From assembly GCA_001462345.1 (NCBI GenBank), contig LIUM01000046.1:1-64000 (forward strand): 64,000 nt of DNA, read 5' to 3'. Both the position numbers and the translations under genes were made by a program. The stretch comes from Fibrobacteria bacterium AD312 (GTDB lineage Bacteria > Fibrobacterota > Fibrobacteria > Fibrobacterales > Fibrobacteraceae). The notes beneath the pieces are model-generated. The model was not told where the DNA came from and did no database searches. It saw only the letters and a program-made list of their open reading frames with translations. This document shows, piece after piece, positions 35,305 to 46,329 of the stretch (position 1 is its first letter; each line of letters begins with the position of its first letter).

Positions 35305-37281
35305 ATGAGATACGGCGATCATTCTTTTTTTCAAACAGGCGTTGCAGTCCCTTTATTTAGCTTACGAAGCAAAAATAGTATAGGGATTGGCGAATTTCTG
35401 GATTTAATTCCTTTTGCTTCTTGGGCAAAATATTGTGACTTTAATGTGATTCAAATTCTACCTGTAAATGATACAGGGAATGAATCCAGCCCCTACAGTG
35501 CGAGAAGTGCATTTGCTCTTCATCCTGTATACCTTAATCTACAAGTAATAGATGGATCTTCCGATTTCGAAGACGAAATAAAAAAAGCAAAAGAAGATTT
35601 TAACAAAGAGCTTCGAATTGATTTTTATAAAATCGTAACTTGGAAGCGTGCTATTTTAAGAAAAATTTTTGATTTGCATTTTGAAAAAATTGCTGCTGAC
35701 AAGAAGCTCGAGCGCTGGATTGATAACAACGAATGGGTGAAACCATATTGTGTCTATGCCTTACTGAAAGCAAAGCACTCAGAAGCTAGTTGGAAAGATT
35801 GGAAAACTAATCAGCATCCTACACTTTCAAGTATTGAAAAACTGTGGACTAAAAATTATAAGGAAGCTCTATTTCAAGCTTGGATGCAATTTGAAGCGGA
35901 AGCACAATTCAAAGCAGCCGTCAAAGCCATCTCTGACTTAGGAGTCAAATTAAAAGGCGACATTCCAATATTAATCAATGAAGACAGTGCTGATGTTTGG
36001 TTCCATAGAGATTTCTTTTCTCTTGATGATCGTGCAGGCGCCCCTCCCGATATGTTCAGCTATAGCGGCCAGAACTGGGGCTTCCCTACTTACCGTTGGG
36101 ATACGATAGAAAAAGATAATTACTCCTGGTGGCGAAAACGTTTGTTTCAAGCAAGCAAATTTTATCATGCCTATCGCATTGATCACGTGTTAGGCTTTTT
36201 TAGAATCTGGACTATTCCTCAAACAGAAGTCACTGGTATTTTAGGGCGTTTTAATCCTTCTAAACCTTTGAAAAGAAGCGATCTTGAAAAGCATGGATTC
36301 AAAAAAGAATCCCTTGAATATTTAAGAAGGCCTAATTTTTCTGTAGAACAAATACAATCTTTTTTAAAAAATCATTTTTCACAAACTGTTTTGAATGATT
36401 TTTTTGAAAACCTACCTAATACCACTGATCGCTTTATTATTAAAGAGATGTTTTGCTCCGAAAAAGCCATCCTTAGTAGTTCCGCGAGTCAAGAGGTAAA
36501 AGACGCCTTACTCAAAATCTATTGGAATCGTGTTTTTGTGCCGTCTGGCTCAGAAGAAGATTATTACCCCTATTGGTATTGGTACGAGCAGCCAGTATTG
36601 TTTACGTTACCCGAAGCAGAGCAACGTTTACTTAAAGTTCTTATTAGTGAAAATGCGGCTTCTCAAGAATCTCTCTGGCAAGAAAACGCCTTGAAATTAT
36701 TAAACATTCTTGCCAATGAAACCGATATGTTGGTCTGTGCCGAAGACTTAGGCGCTATTCCTCATTGCGTTCCCTTTGTATTAAATAAACTCAATATTTT
36801 ATCTCTACGTGTAGAACGTTGGACTCGTCAATGGGATGTTCCTTATTCCCCTTATTATGAAATGGAAGACTACCCGAGACTCTCCGTTTCCACGACAAGT
36901 TGCCACGATACCTCTACCCTACGTGGTCTTTGGAATGAGCCTGATTTTGACAAAGAATTATTTTGGCAACATGCTCACCAACAAGGCATGCCTCCTAACA
37001 TACTTTATCCAAATCATGTAAAAGGTTTAATAGCAAATATTTTTTCTTCAAACAGTTTATTTACCATTCTTCCTATACAAGATTATTTTGGTTTGTCTTC
37101 TCAATTTTCATTGATTACTCCCGAGTTAGAGAGAATCAACATTCCAGGAACAGTAGGGCCGCATAATTGGTCTTATCGAATTCCATGTGCTGTTGAAGAG
37201 CTAATGAACTTTTCGGCTTTAAACGCTGATATTCGTTCTTTAGTAGATGCAAGAAAACGCCGCCCTATATGGAAAATATGA
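35305..37281 (+). CDS. malQ: 4-alpha-glucanotransferase (amylomaltase)
   Basis: GH77 enzyme that transfers maltooligosaccharide segments between alpha-1,4-glucans. The 658-aa protein shows PLFSLRSKNSIGIGEFLDL, LPVNDTGNESSPYSARSAFAL, KGDIPILINEDSADVW, APPDMFSYSGQNWGFPTYRWD, the nucleophile Asp in YRIDHVLGFFRIW, the acid Glu in VCAEDLGAIP, and TSCHDTSTLRGLW. It is somewhat longer than the basic enzyme, as in the large-insert MalQ forms. Its stop overlaps the start of the GH13 gene (ATGA), so both are translated together for alpha-glucan breakdown. Confidence 0.93.
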   Translation: MRYGDHSFFQTGVAVPLFSLRSKNSIGIGEFLDLIPFASWAKYCDFNVIQILPVNDTGNESSPYSARSAFALHPVYLNLQVIDGSSDFEDEIKKAKEDFNKELRIDFYKIVTWKRAILRKIFDLHFEKIAADKKLERWIDNNEWVKPYCVYALLKAKHSEASWKDWKTNQHPTLSSIEKLWTKNYKEALFQAWMQFEAEAQFKAAVKAISDLGVKLKGDIPILINEDSADVWFHRDFFSLDDRAGAPPDMFSYSGQNWGFPTYRWDTIEKDNYSWWRKRLFQASKFYHAYRIDHVLGFFRIWTIPQTEVTGILGRFNPSKPLKRSDLEKHGFKKESLEYLRRPNFSVEQIQSFLKNHFSQTVLNDFFENLPNTTDRFIIKEMFCSEKAILSSSASQEVKDALLKIYWNRVFVPSGSEEDYYPYWYWYEQPVLFTLPEAEQRLLKVLISENAASQESLWQENALKLLNILANETDMLVCAEDLGAIPHCVPFVLNKLNILSLRVERWTRQWDVPYSPYYEMEDYPRLSVSTTSCHDTSTLRGLWNEPDFDKELFWQHAHQQGMPPNILYPNHVKGLIANIFSSNSLFTILPIQDYFGLSSQFSLITPELERINIPGTVGPHNWSYRIPCAVEELMNFSALNADIRSLVDARKRRPIWKI

Positions 37282-38579
37282 GTTTAATAAAAAATGCCAC
37301 TGCCCCTTCTTGGGTTAAAGAAGCTGTTTTTTATCAAATCTTTCCAGATCGTTTTGCAAAATCAGATCACTATAAAGGGCCTGGAAAATATGAACCTTGG
37401 GGAACAACACCAACAACACATAATCTGTGTGGCGGTAATCTTTCTGGCATAGAAGAGCATCTGGACTATATTGAGAATCTTGGCTGTAATGCCATTTATT
37501 TTTGTCCTTTATTTAAAAGCAATTCCAATCATCGTTATCACACTTACGATTATTTTAAGATTGATCCCGTTCTTGGAACTGAAGAAGATTTCGATAAACT
37601 AATCAAAGCTTGTCACAAGAAAAAGATTCGCGTGATTCTCGATGGTGTATTTAACCACTGTTCCCGTGGTTTTTTTGAATTTAATAGTTTATTAGAACAA
37701 GGCCCCGAATCCCCTTATAAGGATTGGTTTATTGTAGATTCATTCCCTGTTTGTGCTTACGATAAAAAACCAAATTATCGTTGTTGGTGGAATTTACCCG
37801 CTCTTCCAAAATTCAACACCAATCACCCTGAAGTTCGAGAAATGCTTTTTTCTGTAGGAGAATACTGGACTAGAAAAGGGATTGATGGCTGGCGATTAGA
37901 TGTTCCAAACGAAATTGATGATGATTCTTTTTGGCAAGAATTCAGAACACGAGTCAAAAAAATAAATCCAGAGGCGTACATTGTTGGAGAAATTTGGGAT
38001 CCTCCAGCGAGATGGCTTCAAGGGGATCAATTTGATGGGGTGATGAATTATCCTTTAAGACGCCGATTAATTGATTTCATTTTGAGAGATGAGCCAAAAA
38101 ATAATGAAGCTTTTTGTGATTTTTTAAACGCCTATTATCCATCCGATTCGTTTGCTATTTCCATGAATTTAATTGGAAGTCATGATACTAGACGAATTGC
38201 ATCGCAAAATCACATCAATACAGACATTTTAAAATTAATTTGGACTATACTCTTCTTTTTACCTGGATGCACAAGCGTATACTATGGAGATGAGCTCGCT
38301 TTGGAAGGCGGGCAAGACCCTGATAATAGACGTTGCTTTCCATGGGATTCTCTAAAAGACCTTCAAAAAACGCCTTTTTCGCAATTTTTCAAACAATTGA
38401 TTAAAATGCGACGTTCTGAATCCACTCTACAAAAAGGCTCTTTTGAAGCCATTCCTTGTGAAAATGGTTTTATTTTAAAAAGACAAATAAAAAAAGAAAT
38501 CATGGAACTTCGAGTTTTTACCCCTAAAATTGGGGGTCCTGACTCTTTTACGCTTACCAAAAACGCTCATAATTATTAA
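37278..38579 (+). CDS. GH13 alpha-amylase family enzyme (neopullulanase/cyclomaltodextrinase-like)
   Basis: A 433-aa alpha-glucan hydrolase. The (beta/alpha)8 motifs are VFYQIFPDRF, GVFNHCSRGFF, GIDGWRLDVPNEID (nucleophile Asp), IVGEIWDPP (acid/base Glu) and LIGSHDTRR (transition-state Asp). There is no signal peptide, so it acts on intracellular oligosaccharides. I choose ATG 37278, which forms an ATGA overlap with the malQ stop and has GGA upstream; ATG 37269 is possible. With malQ it forms a two-gene maltodextrin module. Confidence 0.9.
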   Translation: MSLIKNATAPSWVKEAVFYQIFPDRFAKSDHYKGPGKYEPWGTTPTTHNLCGGNLSGIEEHLDYIENLGCNAIYFCPLFKSNSNHRYHTYDYFKIDPVLGTEEDFDKLIKACHKKKIRVILDGVFNHCSRGFFEFNSLLEQGPESPYKDWFIVDSFPVCAYDKKPNYRCWWNLPALPKFNTNHPEVREMLFSVGEYWTRKGIDGWRLDVPNEIDDDSFWQEFRTRVKKINPEAYIVGEIWDPPARWLQGDQFDGVMNYPLRRRLIDFILRDEPKNNEAFCDFLNAYYPSDSFAISMNLIGSHDTRRIASQNHINTDILKLIWTILFFLPGCTSVYYGDELALEGGQDPDNRRCFPWDSLKDLQKTPFSQFFKQLIKMRRSESTLQKGSFEAIPCENGFILKRQIKKEIMELRVFTPKIGGPDSFTLTKNAHNY

Positions 38580-38623
38580 ATTTGAGCCCGACTTCTAGCT
38601 TTTATGCCTTTAAGGGATTACTA

Positions 38624-41260
38624 ATGAATAAAAAAACATTCGGTTTGCGAGAAATGATTATTCTTGCTATTCTACTCCTCTCCTGTTACACACTCTGGCC
38701 CTCTATCCAGATCCACTCCAAATTTGGTGAAGAAAAGAAGACTTTTCTAAAAGAAAATCCAAAGCTTGCAGGAAAATCAATCAATTTCGGACTAGATCTT
38801 GCTGGTGGAACAAGTATCACTCTTGAAATTGATAAAACGGGTCTAAAAGACGAAGATATTACAGATATTCAAGAACAATCTCTTGAAATTGTTAGAAATC
38901 GTGTGGACCAATACGGTTTATCTGAACCACAAATTGCACCTAGCGGCAATAGTCGAATCATTGTCGAACTAGCAGGTGTCGATGACTCCACCGCTAAAGA
39001 ATTAGTCGGTAGCACAGCTAAACTTGAATTCAAAATTCTTGCCGAATCAGAAAAGTTCAGCCAAGTAGTCACACTCATCGACAACTACCTCTCTCGTCAA
39101 ACAACTGATGTTAAAGAAGAAAAAGTTCTTGCATCAACCGATTCTACAAAGGGTGCAGACTCCGCTGCACCAGCGGCACCAGTCGCCGTTTCTGACGAAG
39201 ACTTGTTAAAGGGAATTGCTCCAACCACCACTGCAACTACTGACACCAATAATAAGGCGACAGAGAAAGTGGCAACAACAGAAGCACCTAGTGCAATGCC
39301 TCTTTCAAGCTACTATTTATCCTTTGGTAATGGCGGATTTATTGGACAAGATAATATTGAAAAAGTCAAGAAACTTTTACAACTTGAAACCGTACAAAAG
39401 CTTATTCCTCGTGATTTAGTCTTTGCTTGGGGTAGCGGTTTTGAAAAAGTTTCCAAAGACTCCAACATTAAAGCAAAACGTTTTTATCTCTTAAAACGCC
39501 GTGCTGAAATGAATGGTGAAGATATTTCCGATGCTCGCCCTTACCGCGTAGGTGATGGAACAAACGCTGGTGAAGTCGCTGTTAGCTTAAAATTCAGTGG
39601 CATTGGTCCTAAAAAGTTCTCCGCTGTAACTGCTGCTAACGTTGGCAAACAAATGGCCATCGTTCTTGATGATCAAGTCATCAGCGCTCCAGTAATTCGC
39701 GATCGTATTCCAAATGGTGAAGCTCAAATTACTGGCTTAGATGATATGGCAGAAGCTAACCGTCTTGCGGTTGTCTTACGTGCTGGTGCTCTTAAAGCTC
39801 CTATGAATATTATTGAATCCAGAAACATTGGAGCTACTTTAGGTGTTGAAAACATTAAAGCAGGCTTTGGATCAGGCGTTATCGGCTTAATTCTTTGCCT
39901 TATCTTTATGATTTCTTATTATCGATTCGGCGGCTTCATTGCGTCATTAGCCGTGATCTGTAACTTAATCATTAGTGCTGCAGTTCTCTCTGTATTTAAC
40001 GCCACTTTAACTCTTCCAGGTATTGCTGGCTTTATTCTTGTGCTTGGTATGGCTCTGGATGCGAACGTGCTTATTTATGAACGTATTCGTGATGAAATGA
40101 AAAATGGTCTTATGGCTCGTGCTGCTGTTGCAAAAGGTTACGAAAAAGCTTTCAGTGCTATTTTTGACTCCAACTTAACCACATTTCTTACAGCGCTCAT
40201 TCTTTATAAAGTAGGGACAGGATCTGTTAAAGGTTTTGGTCTTACATTAATGATTGGTATAGCCACTTCCTTGTTCTGCTCTCTTACCATTACACGTGCT
40301 ATTTTAGATTTCAAACTTTCAAAACACGACGCCAATAAATTAAGTATTGGTACTGGTATACGTGCAATTAATGAAATTAATCTTTCGATTATTTCTAAGA
40401 GTAAGATTTTTATTGGTATTTCTCTTGTTTTCATTGCAATTAGCCTAGGTTCAGTTCTCGTTAAAGGGTTCGATTTTAGCATCGACTTTATGGGTGGTCA
40501 AGTTTATACTGTTCAATACGATGATAATCTTAGACATGAAGAGGACTTAACTCAAATACTAAAAACCGCAGGGCTAAGTAATGCAAAAGTGCGCCATTTG
40601 GGAGGCACATCAGCAAATTCTTACCAAATCAGCGTTAAAGATTTAAATGACCAATCATTTAAGGAACAGCTATCTTCATTATTCGAAAAGAACAACCAAA
40701 AAGCAGTTATTGTTGCAAGTGATACCGTTGGCCCTACCATTGGAAAGGAACTTCGTTTTAATGCAATTCTTTCTGTTTTATTATCTTGGATAGCCATCTG
40801 TCTTTATGTCTGGTTCCGTTTTGGAAAAATGGGTCTTGGCTTTGGTGTAGGTGCTCTTGTTGGTCTTATTCATGACACAGTCATTACTCTTGGTTTTATT
40901 TCTTTAGCAGGACTATCAGTAGACGGTGCTTTAATTGCGTCCCTTCTTACGATGATTGGTTACTCAGTAAACGATACGATCGTGGTATTTGACCGTGTTC
41001 GCGAAAATACGGGTATAAATGGACGAGCTCATTTTGCAAATACTGTAAATAAATCTATTAATGAGTGTTTTAGTCGTACAGTAATTACCTCTATAACAAC
41101 ACTTTTTGTTTGTGCTGTCATAGCCTTTATGGGTGGTTCTTCCATTCGTGACTTTGGTTTAGTGATGGTCTTCGGCATTATTGTAGGAACATACTCTTCT
41201 ATAGCAGTTTCATCACCATTCGTGGTATGGTGGTCGAAACGCTTCAAGGGTGGCCTATAA
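38624..41260 (+). CDS. secDF: SecD-SecF fusion, protein translocase accessory subunit
   Basis: Proton-driven partner of SecYEG, 878 aa as a single SecDF chain. The SecD half has GLDLAGGTSITLEID, the P1 periplasmic domain, LDDQVISAPVIRDRIPNGEAQITG and GFILVLGMALDANVLIYERIRDE. The SecF half starts near NLSIISKSKIFIGIS, with DFSIDFMGGQ, VLLSWIAICLYVWFRF and YSVNDTIVVFDRVREN. An Ala/Thr-rich insertion (nt 39130-39300) interrupts P1. The start at ATG 38624 is supported by AGGGA upstream; the frame also opens at a TTG at 38582. A strong terminator follows. Confidence 0.95.
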   Translation: MNKKTFGLREMIILAILLLSCYTLWPSIQIHSKFGEEKKTFLKENPKLAGKSINFGLDLAGGTSITLEIDKTGLKDEDITDIQEQSLEIVRNRVDQYGLSEPQIAPSGNSRIIVELAGVDDSTAKELVGSTAKLEFKILAESEKFSQVVTLIDNYLSRQTTDVKEEKVLASTDSTKGADSAAPAAPVAVSDEDLLKGIAPTTTATTDTNNKATEKVATTEAPSAMPLSSYYLSFGNGGFIGQDNIEKVKKLLQLETVQKLIPRDLVFAWGSGFEKVSKDSNIKAKRFYLLKRRAEMNGEDISDARPYRVGDGTNAGEVAVSLKFSGIGPKKFSAVTAANVGKQMAIVLDDQVISAPVIRDRIPNGEAQITGLDDMAEANRLAVVLRAGALKAPMNIIESRNIGATLGVENIKAGFGSGVIGLILCLIFMISYYRFGGFIASLAVICNLIISAAVLSVFNATLTLPGIAGFILVLGMALDANVLIYERIRDEMKNGLMARAAVAKGYEKAFSAIFDSNLTTFLTALILYKVGTGSVKGFGLTLMIGIATSLFCSLTITRAILDFKLSKHDANKLSIGTGIRAINEINLSIISKSKIFIGISLVFIAISLGSVLVKGFDFSIDFMGGQVYTVQYDDNLRHEEDLTQILKTAGLSNAKVRHLGGTSANSYQISVKDLNDQSFKEQLSSLFEKNNQKAVIVASDTVGPTIGKELRFNAILSVLLSWIAICLYVWFRFGKMGLGFGVGALVGLIHDTVITLGFISLAGLSVDGALIASLLTMIGYSVNDTIVVFDRVRENTGINGRAHFANTVNKSINECFSRTVITSITTLFVCAVIAFMGGSSIRDFGLVMVFGIIVGTYSSIAVSSPFVVWWSKRFKGGL

Positions 41261-41271
41261 AAATCAATCCT

Positions 41272-41303
41272 AAAAGCCTGGGGTTGCCCCAGGCTTTTTT
41301 TCT
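41272..41303 (+). terminator. Terminator of secDF
   Basis: AAGCCTGGGG and CCCCAGGCTT form a perfect 10-bp stem with a TTG loop, then seven T. Confidence 0.9.
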
Positions 41304-41330
41304 TTATTATATTCGTGCAAAGGTGGTTAT

Positions 41331-42251
41331 ATGCGCAAATACTACAGAATCGAATCCGGTCGTATAGTTCCCGCATCAGATGAAGAATCCGCCGATATAG
41401 TCATGATGAGTGCTCCAAGCCCTGAGCAGCGAGGAACTCTCATTAAAGAGTATGAACTCACTGAGCATACCATTGCTTCTGCTTTTGATAATGATGAACT
41501 TTCGCGTATAGAATATGATGATGATTTTACCACAATCGTCTTTAAGAAGCCAAAGAATTATGCTGCTTCCGATAATTTCCAATTTAGAGTAGAGTCTTTT
41601 GGGGTTTTTCTATTCAATGACTGGGTTCTCTTATTAACCGATTCAGAAATTCCTCTTCAAGATGAACGTCGCTTTTCTAGAATTGATAGCTTAAACACCG
41701 TCGTATTAAAATTATTGAACTACTCCATTTTCCACTTTAACGAACATTTGAAAATTATTAGTAGAATCAATGACGAGTTAGAACAAAAGCTTAGAACCGC
41801 CATGGAAAACAAATACTTGTTATCCATGTTTAGCTTAAACAAAGGTCTTATCTATTACGTTAGTGCATTAAATTCAAACGACACGTTACTTAAAAAACTT
41901 CAACTAGGCCGTAGCCTTAATTTTTCTGAATTAGAGCGAGAACTCTTAGATGATATCATCATCGAAAACAGGCAGAGTTTACAACAAGCTGAAATCTATG
42001 CAAATATTTTGACTAGTATGATGGACGCCAGAGCAAGTGTTATTAATAACAACGTGAACTCATTAATGAAGACATTGAACGCCATCACCATTGCTCTTAT
42101 GGTGCCTACGTTTGTAGCAAGTATTTTCGGTATGAACGTTGAATTCCCATTTTCCTTAGGCGTATCTAATCCTTATTCATTTTGGATTATTATGGGAATT
42201 GCCATTTTGTCTGTTATAATTTTTATGTTCTTCTGGCAATCAAAAAAATAG
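41331..42251 (+). CDS. corA: CorA-family divalent metal ion transporter
   Basis: Mg2+ (or Co2+/Ni2+/Zn2+) channel, 306 aa. A cytoplasmic alpha/beta domain is followed by a long stalk helix and two C-terminal membrane helices. The signature GMN lies in VASIFGMNVEFPF, and the last helix ends in WQSKK, a basic sphincter. AGGTGG gives a good ribosome site. Its 3' end is 13 bp from the convergent ispB gene. Confidence 0.9.
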   Translation: MRKYYRIESGRIVPASDEESADIVMMSAPSPEQRGTLIKEYELTEHTIASAFDNDELSRIEYDDDFTTIVFKKPKNYAASDNFQFRVESFGVFLFNDWVLLLTDSEIPLQDERRFSRIDSLNTVVLKLLNYSIFHFNEHLKIISRINDELEQKLRTAMENKYLLSMFSLNKGLIYYVSALNSNDTLLKKLQLGRSLNFSELERELLDDIIIENRQSLQQAEIYANILTSMMDARASVINNNVNSLMKTLNAITIALMVPTFVASIFGMNVEFPFSLGVSNPYSFWIIMGIAILSVIIFMFFWQSKK

Positions 42252-42264
42252 ATGGCGTCTGTTG

Positions 42265-43269
42265 TTAATTAGATCGATCACTCATTGCACTAAAAAATAA
42301 TCCCAAAGCTTCTGAAAACTTTGATTCAGGCAAGGATTTAGCAATATCTAGTGCAGAATCTAAATAGTCTAAGGCCACTTTTTTGGTCTTTTCAAAACAA
42401 CCTTGATTTGTTAACAACTTAATAATCTCTTCTGGAACTTTTGGTTCTGAAGCTCGACAAATAAGTGTTCTCATATATTCTTTTTCTGTTGGGGAACAAG
42501 CTTCGAAATAGAATATCACAGGAAGCGTAACTAAGCCATTTGCAATATCTGTGAATTTGGCCTTATCTAAATTTTCGGCACCAATACCATAATCGAGTAA
42601 GTCATCAATAATTTGGAAAGCTAAACCAAAATCAGCCCCGATTTTTGCACATGCTTCCACTCTTTCAGAGTCAAAACCAGCAAAAATAGCTCCCATTCTA
42701 GCTGCCGCATCTACAAGAGATGCTGTTTTTTTATGAATTATTTCAATATAACGATTATAGCTTAAATTCATATCGCCAGAATCGTCTAATTCCATAATTT
42801 CACCACCAATCAAATCATTTGCAGCATTAGATAGTATTTCTGGAATAGTACGATCTTTTTCATCAATCACACAGCGCATGGCTTGAGAAAGAATATAATC
42901 GCCAATCAGAACCGCAATCTTGTTACCCCACTCTTTATGAGCTGTACGAACACCACGCCTTAGTTCTGTATTGTCAATAATATCATCATGAACAAGACTC
43001 GCTAAATGAAGTAATTCGAGACCAGCACAAGCTCGTGACACTCTTTTTATATCAGGAGGATTCTCTCCAGAATGAGCTATCAAACAAAGAAGTGTCGAAC
43101 GAATTCGCTTCCCTTTTCGATGCACTAATTGCTCCATACGAGAGCTAATTCCCTGTGGAGCATTTGCTGCAATATTCAAAATCACTTGTTCTGTTTGAGA
43201 CAAGTCTTCTTGAACCAATTCGCGGGCAGACATTAATACTTGCTTAAAATCACTTGACGATGAATTCAT
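42265..43269 (-). CDS. ispB: Polyprenyl diphosphate synthase (trans, long chain)
   Basis: Condenses isopentenyl diphosphate into the side chain of quinones, 334 aa. Aspartate motifs are LASLVHDDIIDNTELRRG (first) and FQIIDDLLDYG (second), plus RKGKRIRSTLLCLIAHSGE and GGEIMELDDSG. Octaprenyl or heptaprenyl product length cannot be fixed by eye. It lies 3 bp after gyrB and appears to be the last gene of the ctpA-to-ispB operon. Confidence 0.9.
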   Translation of the reverse strand: MNSSSSDFKQVLMSARELVQEDLSQTEQVILNIAANAPQGISSRMEQLVHRKGKRIRSTLLCLIAHSGENPPDIKRVSRACAGLELLHLASLVHDDIIDNTELRRGVRTAHKEWGNKIAVLIGDYILSQAMRCVIDEKDRTIPEILSNAANDLIGGEIMELDDSGDMNLSYNRYIEIIHKKTASLVDAAARMGAIFAGFDSERVEACAKIGADFGLAFQIIDDLLDYGIGAENLDKAKFTDIANGLVTLPVIFYFEACSPTEKEYMRTLICRASEPKVPEEIIKLLTNQGCFEKTKKVALDYLDSALDIAKSLPESKFSEALGLFFSAMSDRSN

Positions 43270-43272
43270 AAA

Positions 43273-45198
<1,926 letters not shown>

Positions 45199-45214
45199 TC
45201 AAAAAAAACTACTA

Positions 45215-45529
45215 CTATGTAAAGCGAATTTCCTTTACAATAGCCGCATTCAAAACCTGATTACACTTTGCAATAATAGCTTTTTTTTGCAAAAATAGCT
45301 CTGATTTCCACACAGCATTGCTGACTTTTAGTATTAAAATAGAGTTCTCTAAATCCACTAAAGAAACATAGGGAATTAGCCGTTCTCCTATTATTTCTTC
45401 AAAGTGTTTTGATAAAGCAAAAGAACCCATTTTAGAGCCCAAAACAGGGCCTTGAAGGCAACGTTCCAATAAAATGGAGATCTCTGTAGGCTTAGAAGCA
45501 AAACACTTTACACGGCGCCTTTTCTTCAT
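45215..45529 (-). CDS. dciA: DciA-like (DUF721) protein
   Basis: A 104-aa protein with the DUF721/DciA domain: FEEIIGERLIPYVSLVDLENSILILKVSNAVWKSEL and an ending KEIRF. DciA proteins load the replicative helicase DnaB in bacteria without DnaC, and often lie beside gyrB, recF or dnaA. Its position immediately before gyrB fits. The gene is 2 bp from mlaE upstream. Confidence 0.75.
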   Translation of the reverse strand: MKKRRRVKCFASKPTEISILLERCLQGPVLGSKMGSFALSKHFEEIIGERLIPYVSLVDLENSILILKVSNAVWKSELFLQKKAIIAKCNQVLNAAIVKEIRFT

Positions 45530-45531
45530 TT

Positions 45532-46326
45532 CTAAACCAATAGAATTTTTGAAAGAACAAAGCTTCCAATCAAGATACTAGTCATTCCAGCAACCACTGT
45601 CGCTTTTGTACTTTTCCCGACCCCTTCAGCGCCACTATGAGTCGAATAACCAAAATAACAAGCATAACTTGCAATAAAATAGCCATACAAGACAGACTTA
45701 ATCAAACCAACGGCAAAATCCCAGTTTTCATAAAACATACGTACGCCGTAAAAAAACACATGCCAAGAGACTTCTTTTGAAAGATTAGCAACGACAAATC
45801 CGCCTAAAATTCCAACAAAAATACTAAAGATAGTGAGTACAGGAAGCATAATGACTGTCGCTACTAAACGAGGAGCAAGTAGAAACTTAAAAGGACTTAA
45901 CCCTAATACTTTGTATGCATCTAATTGTTCCGTCACAGCCATTGTCCCTAATTCAGAACACATGGCCGCCCCCACTCTACCAGCAAGAACCATCGCTGTT
46001 AAAATAGGACAAAGCTCAACCATCACTGATTTACCAACCGCCATACCTACAAACACCATTGGAATCATATCTGCAAATTGATACGCTAATTGCCAAGACA
46101 TGATTGCCCCTGTTGCGACAGAGGCAGCAAAAACAACGGGAATACTAGTCACTCCCGTCAAATACATTTGCTCTGCTGTTGTATGAAAATTACTTACAGC
46201 CCCAGGAATATTCTTAAATAACTCCCAAACAAAAAAAAGATAATTCCATACCGTTTTAATAAAACGCCGTATATGACGTCCCAAACTTTCTGCCGCAGCA
46301 TCTAATGCATGGAACAAAAGGCTCAT
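45532..46326 (-). CDS. mlaE: MlaE-family ABC transporter permease
   Basis: A 264-aa inner-membrane permease of the MlaE/YrbE (DUF140) family, which shuttles phospholipids between inner and outer membranes. About five hydrophobic helices are visible. Family motifs include FAASVATGAIMSWQLAYQF, VELCPILTAMVLAGRVGAAMCSELGTM and EQLDAYKVLGLSPFKFLLAPR. The ATPase (MlaF) and MCE protein (MlaD) genes are not adjacent here and must lie elsewhere. It overlaps no gene but is spaced 3 bp from ctpA and 2 bp from dciA. Confidence 0.9.
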   Translation of the reverse strand: MSLLFHALDAAAESLGRHIRRFIKTVWNYLFFVWELFKNIPGAVSNFHTTAEQMYLTGVTSIPVVFAASVATGAIMSWQLAYQFADMIPMVFVGMAVGKSVMVELCPILTAMVLAGRVGAAMCSELGTMAVTEQLDAYKVLGLSPFKFLLAPRLVATVIMLPVLTIFSIFVGILGGFVVANLSKEVSWHVFFYGVRMFYENWDFAVGLIKSVLYGYFIASYACYFGYSTHSGAEGVGKSTKATVVAGMTSILIGSFVLSKILLV

Positions 46327-46329
46327 AGT